Shown here: one piece after another, positions 58,885 to 64,000 of the stretch
How positions within the stretch are numbered: position 1 is the stretch's first letter
How the letters are laid out: every line of letters begins with the position of its first letter
Origin: Halosimplex amylolyticum
Lineage (GTDB): Archaea; Halobacteriota; Halobacteria; Halobacteriales; Haloarculaceae
DNA length: 64,000 nt
Direction: 5' to 3'
Assembly (NCBI RefSeq): GCF_051414035.1
Contig: NZ_JBLKNW010000005.1
Coordinates: 217,092 to 281,091 of the forward strand
The notes under the pieces: model-generated
The model's database searches: none
What the model saw: the letters and a program-made list of their open reading frames with translations, nothing else
What the model was told of the DNA's origin: nothing
Translations under genes and position numbers: made by a program

Positions 58885-59703
58885 TCAGCTGATCCCGGGG
58901 TCCTCGACGGGGAGCAGGCCGGTCGCCATCAGCCGGCGGACGATGGTGACGAGGCCGTTGTCGAACCCGCGGCCGAAGACGGCCTGTTCGTCGCCGTCCG
59001 CGCCGTCGCTGTCGTGGGCCGTACTCACGAGGATCGTCGACCGGTCGACCAGCAGGATGCGTGTAATCTCCGTGTCGTCGTCCGGGAGCGCTCCGTGCAG
59101 CCACTCGAGCCCGGAGACGAACACCTCGGCCTCCGAGACGGTGCTCTCGACCCGGTCTCGCAACGGCTCGGACACCGTACCGATGACGAGCGTGGCGCCG
59201 CGTCCCCTGGCCTCCGAGACCGCCTCCAGCAGCGACTCCGTGGCCACGGCCTCGGTGCCGAGGATCAGGACGACCTCCTCTTCGGCCTCGCCGAGCAGCT
59301 GTTTCGTCCGGTTGTCGATCGCGGTTCGGCCGGTCAGCGCCCACACTTCGTGGGTCGACTCCGCTTCCGTCGCTTGCGAGGCGGGCTCGATTTCCTCGAG
59401 GCGCCGGCGGAGCGTGTCCGTCTTGGCCTCGTACTCGTCGCGCAGCGTCTCGGCCGCCTCGTCGATCGCGACGGCGCGGAACTGCTGGGGGTTCGCGTGC
59501 TGGATCTCGACGAGCCCCTTCGACTCCAGCACCCGGACCGCGTCGTAGACGCGAGTGCGCGGCACCTCCGAGATGTCGCTTATCTCCTTGGCCGTCGCCT
59601 GCGGGAGCCGAGTGAGCGCGACGAACGCCTTCGCCTCGTACTCCTTCAGTCCGAGCCCCTGTAACAATTCGATCGCCTGTTCCGTGTTCGAAATATCGTC
59701 CAT
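58885..59703 (-). CDS. TrmB-family transcriptional regulator
   Basis: 272 residues. N-terminal winged helix with the TrmB pattern LLQGLGLKEYEAKAFVALTRLPQATAKEISDISEVPRTRVYDAVRVLESKGLVEI (~14-70), a coiled-coil linker (~80-105), and a C-terminal PLD-like effector domain (~118-270). TrmB proteins bind sugars and control uptake and glycolytic genes. It reads toward the GH5 gene (209 nt from its stop to the GH5 start). The two promoters share a sequence, suggesting that this regulator, or a common one, controls both. Confidence 0.88.
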   Translation of the reverse strand: MDDISNTEQAIELLQGLGLKEYEAKAFVALTRLPQATAKEISDISEVPRTRVYDAVRVLESKGLVEIQHANPQQFRAVAIDEAAETLRDEYEAKTDTLRRRLEEIEPASQATEAESTHEVWALTGRTAIDNRTKQLLGEAEEEVVLILGTEAVATESLLEAVSEARGRGATLVIGTVSEPLRDRVESTVSEAEVFVSGLEWLHGALPDDDTEITRILLVDRSTILVSTAHDSDGADGDEQAVFGRGFDNGLVTIVRRLMATGLLPVEDPGIS

Positions 59704-59756
59704 AGGGTCCCAACCTCAGATTCCGGTCTCCCGGTCACTGATGTAGGTGTAACTGT

Positions 59757-59785
59757 CCCACGTGAATACGCCTTCCCCTTGAACA
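59757..59785 (-). promoter_or_regulatory. TrmB gene promoter element matching the GH5 promoter
   Basis: See 58698-58726: GTTCAAGGGGAAGG then CGTATTCACGTG on the gene strand, ~55-80 nt before the ATG at 59703. Unlike the GH5 gene, this would leave a leader of ~45 nt. Confidence 0.45.
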
Positions 59786-59952
59786 CTCACGAAGGAACCG
59801 CCTCACTCAGCGGTCCGACCCGGCGAAGTCCCCGATATCGACCGCGACAGCCGACGAAACCGCCCAATTTCCGCCTCGCTCGAACGACTCCGTCCACTCT
59901 CGTCGATCGCGGTCGGACCGTCCCGGCCGACAATTTCACTCGGATTATCACA

Positions 59953-60079
59953 ACACGAATATATGCCCGTGTTCCGTAGGATTCGACGGCACGCGCTACC
60001 AGTTGGGTCCCAACCACGCTGTCATCGCGTGCCGCCCTACCCCCGGGTAGGGTTCGCGACGACGATCAGCAGTGTTACA
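59953..60079 (+). promoter_or_regulatory. Promoter region of the second TrmB gene
   Basis: ACACG-aatatatgcc-CGTGT (59953-59972) is an inverted repeat around a TATA-like AATATA. Nearer the gene, CCCTACCC-cc-GGGTAGGG (60035-60052) is a perfect 8-2-8 palindrome ending 27 bases before the ATG. The rest of the ~375-nt divergent gap between the two TrmB genes holds no gene. Confidence 0.5.
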
Positions 60080-60871
60080 ATGTCTCACGATGTTTCAGAG
60101 TCGGCCCGGTCGGTCGCGGTCGAACAACTCAGGGAACTCGGGTTGAGTACCTACGCCGCGCGGACCTTCGTGGCGCTGGTGAGCCTCGGCGGCGGCACCG
60201 CACAGGAGGTGAGCGAGGTGGCCGCCGTGCCCAGAACGCGGGTGTACGACGCCGTCTCGGAACTCCAGGAGCGCGGCCTCGTCGACGAGCGCCAGTCGAC
60301 GCCCAAGCGCTTCTGGCCGGTCTCCGGCGAGACCAGCGGTCGCCACTTCGAGCGCTACTACCGCCACCGCGTCGAGCGACTGACGAACGCGCTCGACGCC
60401 CTCGAACCGGCGTCGCGGGCCGACAAGCAGCGCGGGGTGTGGACGGTCACCGGCCGGGAGACGGTCACCGAGCGGTTGATCGAGTTCGTCGACGACGCCG
60501 ACGAGGAGGTCGTCTTCATGACCGTCGAGGCCCTGATCACCGACGAGGTGGTCGAGCGCCTGGCCGCCGCGAGCGAGCGCGGCGTCGCGATCAAACTCGC
60601 CGGCCTGTCCGACAGCGTCGAGGACGGCCTCCGCGAGCGCGTGCCCGACGTCGACCTGTTCGAGTCCATCTGGGTGTGGTCGGACACGCCCGCGGGTCGG
60701 CTACTCACGGTCGACCAGGAGCAGACGCTGGTGAGCGTCCTCCTCGAGAACGGCGACGGCCCGCCCGACCCGCGCGACGAGACCGCGATCTGGGGCGCCG
60801 GCGCGACCAACAGCCTCGTCGTCGTCCTCCGGGCGATGTTCACCTGGCAACTCGAGGGCGAGCGCGAGTGA
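60080..60871 (+). CDS. TrmB-family transcriptional regulator
   Basis: 263 residues, a paralogue of the divergent TrmB protein: winged helix LRELGLSTYAARTFVALVSLGGGTAQEVSEVAAVPRTRVYDAVSELQERGLVDE (~17-70), then the PLD-like domain (~110-262) with RGVWTVTGRETVTERLIEFVDDADEEVVFM. The ATG at 60080 (MSHDVSES) is preferred over one 39 codons upstream. Probably senses a sugar; target unknown. A strong palindrome lies at its own promoter. Confidence 0.86.
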   Translation: MSHDVSESARSVAVEQLRELGLSTYAARTFVALVSLGGGTAQEVSEVAAVPRTRVYDAVSELQERGLVDERQSTPKRFWPVSGETSGRHFERYYRHRVERLTNALDALEPASRADKQRGVWTVTGRETVTERLIEFVDDADEEVVFMTVEALITDEVVERLAAASERGVAIKLAGLSDSVEDGLRERVPDVDLFESIWVWSDTPAGRLLTVDQEQTLVSVLLENGDGPPDPRDETAIWGAGATNSLVVVLRAMFTWQLEGERE

Positions 60872-61071
60872 GGCTCTTTCGGGTCGACGGATTCCGCGCC
60901 CGCGCTCTCGATCGATCGGCCTTCCGGCGGCGCACGATACTCTCCGGTGTTACTCAGATATTCACAAAACTGCTTTACGTCGGACTCACTTCGGTGTGCA
61001 TAGCCGAGCGATTCTGTCGACCGCCCGCGCGGGACGTCGTCTCCGCGGGTCCATTCGATGACGTCGAACAC

Positions 61072-61356
61072 ATGACTGAATTCAGCCATCATTCGGACGG
61101 GGAGTGGACCGTCCGACACGATCCCGAGCGGAGTATCGAACCGTGCACGGCGATAGTCGAAGCCGTCGCCGCGGTGACCGGCACCGAACCGACGCTGCTC
61201 CCGCCGCTGGGGGACACCGTCGACGGCGACGCGGTGAACGCGATCCTGAGCGACGCGGGATCGTCGGTCGGGCTGTCGTTCGCCTACGCGGGCGTCGAGG
61301 TATGCGTCGAGCCGACCGGCGAGGTCCTCGCCCGGAGGGTCGCTGAGGGGAACTGA
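61072..61356 (+). CDS. HalOD1 output-domain protein
   Basis: 94 residues. HalOD1 domain CTAIVEAVAAVTGTEPTLLPPLGDTVDGDAVNAILSD and SSVGLSFAYAGVEVCVEPTGEVLARR. Single-domain member like the one at 32073-32384. Converges with the DUF7344-like regulator. Confidence 0.82.
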   Translation: MTEFSHHSDGEWTVRHDPERSIEPCTAIVEAVAAVTGTEPTLLPPLGDTVDGDAVNAILSDAGSSVGLSFAYAGVEVCVEPTGEVLARRVAEGN

Positions 61357-61398
61357 GGCGGGTCGAGTCGGGATCGGCCGGACCAGTGCGGTCGGGAC

Positions 61399-61731
61399 CT
61401 ATTCGAGTTCGTCGGCGACGAACGAGAGGAGCTTCCCGACGCGCTCGTCGCGACAGTAGCGAACGGTCCCGCTCCGGGGGTCGAACGCGAGGGCACCGAT
61501 GTCGGCCAGCTTCGGCAGGTGAACGTGCTGGAGTCGAACCGCTACTCCCTCGCGGTCCGAAGCGAACGCGCTCGCGCCGTCCGGTCGCGCGTACAACTCG
61601 TCGGCCAACTGGTCGACACCGATCACCTCGACGTGGTTCCCGTGGAGGTGTTCCAGCAGCTCACGCCGCCGCTGGTCGGCGACGGCTTCGAGTAGGTCGT
61701 CGGTCGTTACCGCTGCTGTGTTAGATTGCAT
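61399..61731 (-). CDS. DUF7344-like winged-helix protein
   Basis: 110 residues. Winged-helix start TTDDLLEAVADQRRRELLEHLHGNHVEVIGVDQLADELYAR and the typical VAVRLQHVHLPKLADIGALAFDPRSGTVRYCRDERV end (a DUF7344-type haloarchaeal regulator). The ATG at 61731 is chosen; the 159 codons open upstream are antisense-like. Target unknown. Confidence 0.82.
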   Translation of the reverse strand: MQSNTAAVTTDDLLEAVADQRRRELLEHLHGNHVEVIGVDQLADELYARPDGASAFASDREGVAVRLQHVHLPKLADIGALAFDPRSGTVRYCRDERVGKLLSFVADELE

Positions 61732-61977
61732 CGATGATCGGCCCACATTCGGACAGGAAACGCCCACAGACGAAGGTGGATTATAACTTTCGGCGCGGTC
61801 ACAGAAGACTGTGCTGTTGACTCGGATCGTCACACCAGGTCGGACCGCCCTCGTCACGGCGGAGACAGTCGAACTCGCGGCCGCAGCCGTACCCCGACCG
61901 GCCCCGATGGGCGCCGACGCGCGACGTCCTGTCGCTGACACGAACGTTTTTACGGGAGGGGGAACCACCGCGACGTA

Positions 61978-62760
61978 ATGGTCGAGGCGTTCGCGGTCGC
62001 CAGCGGGAAAGGGGGGACCGGCAAGACCACGAGTACGCTCGCGCTGGGGATGGCACTGGCCGAAGAGTACGACGTGACGGTCGTCGACGCGGACATGGGG
62101 ATGGCGAACCTGCTGTTTCACGCCGACCTCTCCGCGGTGGAGACGACGCTCCACGACGTGCTCGTCGAGGGGGGCGCGCCCGTCGACGACGCCGTCTACG
62201 AGCGCCACGGCATGTCGGTCGTCCCCTGCGGGACGAACCTCGCAGACTTCGAGGCGGCCGACCCGAGTCGGTTGCGCGACGTCGTCGCCACGCTCGCCGC
62301 CGACACGGACGTCATCCTGCTCGACTCGGCGGCCACGCTGTCCAGCCGTGCGGCCGTCCTCCCCGTCGTCCTCGCCGACCGGGTGGTGGTCGTGCTCGAA
62401 CCCACCATCCCCGCGCTCTCGGACGGGCTGAAGGTCCAGGAGTACGCCACCTCCTACGGGACCGAGACGGCCGGAATCCTGTTCAACAAAGTGACGGCAG
62501 ATTCGGATATGGACCGTCTTCGTGAACGGGCAGAACGATACTTCGATGGGCCAATTCTCGGAAGTATTCCAGAGAGTGTTGACGTCCAGAATGCGAGTGA
62601 AGCAGGTGATCCACTGCTCACCTCAGCACCGGATTCACCGCCTGCTACTACATTTAGAGACGTAGCGGCGTCGCTTTCCATCCAGGATCACGATCCCGAA
62701 GCCCTTGCCAAAAGAACGGTAAGCGCAATTCAACCTGACCTGCCCGTTGATACAGGGTAG
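61978..62760 (+). CDS. MinD/ParA-type ATPase with a composite 3' end
   Basis: 260 residues. Deviant Walker A VASGKGGTGKTTSTLALG (~8-25), switch I VVDADMGMANLL, and Walker B VILLDSAATLSSRA. Haloarchaeal MinD-like proteins position motility or chemosensory machinery, or have unknown roles. The reading frame is intact, but from about 62475 to the stop the G+C and codon use fall from ~68% to ~52% and stay low beyond the gene. The 3' third therefore seems to come from another lineage. Confidence 0.85.
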   Translation: MVEAFAVASGKGGTGKTTSTLALGMALAEEYDVTVVDADMGMANLLFHADLSAVETTLHDVLVEGGAPVDDAVYERHGMSVVPCGTNLADFEAADPSRLRDVVATLAADTDVILLDSAATLSSRAAVLPVVLADRVVVVLEPTIPALSDGLKVQEYATSYGTETAGILFNKVTADSDMDRLRERAERYFDGPILGSIPESVDVQNASEAGDPLLTSAPDSPPATTFRDVAASLSIQDHDPEALAKRTVSAIQPDLPVDTG

Positions 62761-62913
62761 ATTAGTTCAGATTCGCGTGCGCGCGATCAATAAATATGAA
62801 AGAGCGGTAAGAGATTGGATGTTCAATATAGGTGATAGACGTAACGCTCAGTGCATGGAACTTACGTATCCAGTGGCCTGCAAAGGTCGCTGTAGGTTCC
62901 TTGCTGAGGGTAG

Positions 62914-63162
62914 CTATCTACTGTGGTCCTCGACGGCCACATACCCATCGGCATGCACACTCACCTCGTAACCGTTGTAGTTGAACATCACCTTCCCTAA
63001 GGACACTTTCTCAGCAAACATCTCCAGCGCCTCGGGGTCAACTACGTCGTACAGTGGCGGCGTTAATTCCGTAGGTGGAATACCTTCAAGGGCAGCTACT
63101 ACATCTATTACTGCCTCACTCACACTCGGATTATCCGCCTCGACAGCCTGAATTTGCCTCAT
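62914..63162 (-). CDS. HalOD1 output-domain protein in low-G+C block
   Basis: 82 residues. HalOD1 domain VSEAVIDVVAALEGIPPTELTPPLYDVVDPEALEMFAEK and KVMFNYNGYEVSVHADGYVAV. Codon use is much more AT-rich than in its two homologues in this window, consistent with transfer. Confidence 0.82.
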   Translation of the reverse strand: MRQIQAVEADNPSVSEAVIDVVAALEGIPPTELTPPLYDVVDPEALEMFAEKVSLGKVMFNYNGYEVSVHADGYVAVEDHSR

Positions 63163-63243
63163 TGGGAACGACTATGCTCTCGCTTCGGATAAACATATCG
63201 GGTATTTGATAATAGCCACAGTTGTTTAAATAGAGTCTGGAAA

Positions 63244-63732
63244 TCATCCAGTGTTATCCTCGTTCGTGAATTCTTTTCCGAAGTGATTGTAGGGGAACGC
63301 TCGAATCCGCTTCAGCATATCCAGGCGCTCGATATCGACGTCCAACGCACTCATTTCATCGATGCTCTTCTCAATTTCTTGCTTGTTTTGCCCAACCAAT
63401 TCGATTGAGAGGTTTGCGTTATTCGTTAGTAACTCACTGACACTCACCACACCAGGGACGCGAACGAGGTCGTCAACAATCTCCTCTTGGTCCTCAATTG
63501 GAACCGTCGCAATGACGAGCAAGTGATGGCCCATCCCCGTTTGCTCGTAGTCAATCGTTGGGTGATATCCCGTGATAACGCCACCCTCTTCGAGCCTGTT
63601 GATGCGATTGGCGACCGTACTGGACGAGACGCCGACCTGTTCCCCGATGGCGCTCGTCGTGTTATTCCTGGCATCTTCTTGCAAGAGATACAGGATACCT
63701 TTGTCAACTGAGTCAAGTTCCTCCGAGGCCAT
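63244..63732 (-). CDS. Lrp/AsnC-family transcriptional regulator
   Basis: 162 residues from MASEELDSVDKGILYLLQEDAR. AsnC-type helix-turn-helix (NNTTSAIGEQVGVSSSTVANRINRLEEGGVITGYHPTIDYEQTG, ~22-66) and RAM-like ligand domain (HHLLVIATVPIEDQEEIVDDL, VPGVVSVSELLTNNANLSIELVG). Low-G+C codon use like the surrounding block. An ATG nine codons earlier is less likely. Confidence 0.87.
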   Translation of the reverse strand: MASEELDSVDKGILYLLQEDARNNTTSAIGEQVGVSSSTVANRINRLEEGGVITGYHPTIDYEQTGMGHHLLVIATVPIEDQEEIVDDLVRVPGVVSVSELLTNNANLSIELVGQNKQEIEKSIDEMSALDVDIERLDMLKRIRAFPYNHFGKEFTNEDNTG

Positions 63733-63952
63733 GGTCAGGGGGTATAAGGGAGCCACCAATAAGTCGGTTCCCTTGATTCTGCCAGTATAGGTGAGAGATG
63801 TCCCACCAAGGCCAGTAGAGAAATCAAACAGTCTGTCTTGGACTTGCTTTCACTCAATTCATTAAATAGTGTAAAACATACGGCTCTGGTGAATCGCTGT
63901 ACGGCGTTGGCTTCGACCGTCAGAACTAGGAAAGTGAAGCGGGAAATCGCCG

Positions 63953-64000
63953 ATGCCTATGTCGAAGATCTCCCGCTTCACGAAGAAAGCGGTTCAGTTA
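63953..64000 (+). CDS. IS5-type transposase, N-terminus (cut by window end)
   Basis: The last 48 bases encode M-P-M-S-K-I-S-R-F-T-K-K-A-V-Q-L, the characteristic start of haloarchaeal IS5-family transposases. The rest lies beyond the window. GAAGCGGGA (63936-63944) and TCCCGCTTC (63971-63979) form a perfect hairpin around the start codon, which could limit its translation. The start could be the ATG at 63953 or 63959. Confidence 0.6.
   Translation, partial: MPMSKISRFTKKAVQL

Overview
The window is chromosomal DNA of a saccharolytic haloarchaeon. The G+C content is very high and the proteins are strongly acidic. Many exported proteins carry Tat signals, and several genes start leaderless about 25-35 nt after a TATA element. 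Marker families are haloarchaeal: FtsZ2 with CdrS/CdrL, HalOD1 proteins, TrmB, Bat-type and DUF7344 regulators. The group is probably Haloarculaceae, but the sequence alone does not prove the genus. The last 1.5 kb has clearly lower G+C than the rest.

Layout. 0-5.4 kb: three secreted proteins in a row (partial GH10 xylanase, GH5 glycosidase, protein of unknown function) joined by the same ~145-residue C- or N-terminal beta domain. 5.5-20.6 kb: a DoxX protein, an iron-box-controlled siderophore-type binding lipoprotein and a second iron-box unit, RIO2 kinase, an HxlR/DoxX pair, an ArsR-type regulator, a von Willebrand A lipoprotein, an isolated NuoCD, a Bat-like regulator, lipoate ligase and a membrane-anchored HerA-type ATPase. 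20.6-36 kb: two copies of a structured non-coding repeat, endonuclease IV, a membrane protein, an FAD oxidoreductase, a GH2 glycosidase, a methyltransferase, cysteine synthase, an M29 aminopeptidase, a HalOD1 protein, a histidine kinase and the tRNA thiolase NcsA. 36-38.6 kb: the cell-division locus cdrL-cdrS-ftsZ2 with palindromes at the cdrS promoter. 38.7-40.7 kb: tRNA-Tyr followed by repeated copies of its own 3' end and a GH43-like lipoprotein. 40.7-42.8 kb: an FNT transporter and small proteins.

42.9-49.1 kb is a late-cobalamin/corrinoid salvage operon (HAD phosphatase, cbiB, cobS, cobY, an unknown gene, cobD, cbiZ, cobA). Its members overlap or nearly touch, and cbiP follows at 54.5 kb. 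Between them lie a PAC2 protein, an ABC-2 exporter, a VapBC pair and a methyltransferase. 56-61 kb holds an alpha/beta hydrolase, a second secreted GH5 with two PKD domains, and two divergent TrmB regulators. One TrmB gene shares promoter sequence with the GH5 gene.

The final part holds a MinD-like ATPase whose 3' third switches to low G+C, then a low-G+C block with a HalOD1 protein, an Lrp regulator and the start of an IS5-type transposase cut by the window end.

The most unusual points are the tRNA-Tyr-derived repeat island, the shared beta domain with its unknown 612-residue partner, the paired iron-box promoters with a small coupled ORF, the shared GH5/TrmB promoter element, the structured repeat family and the G+C break inside the MinD gene. 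I found no CRISPR array, rRNA or complete mobile element.
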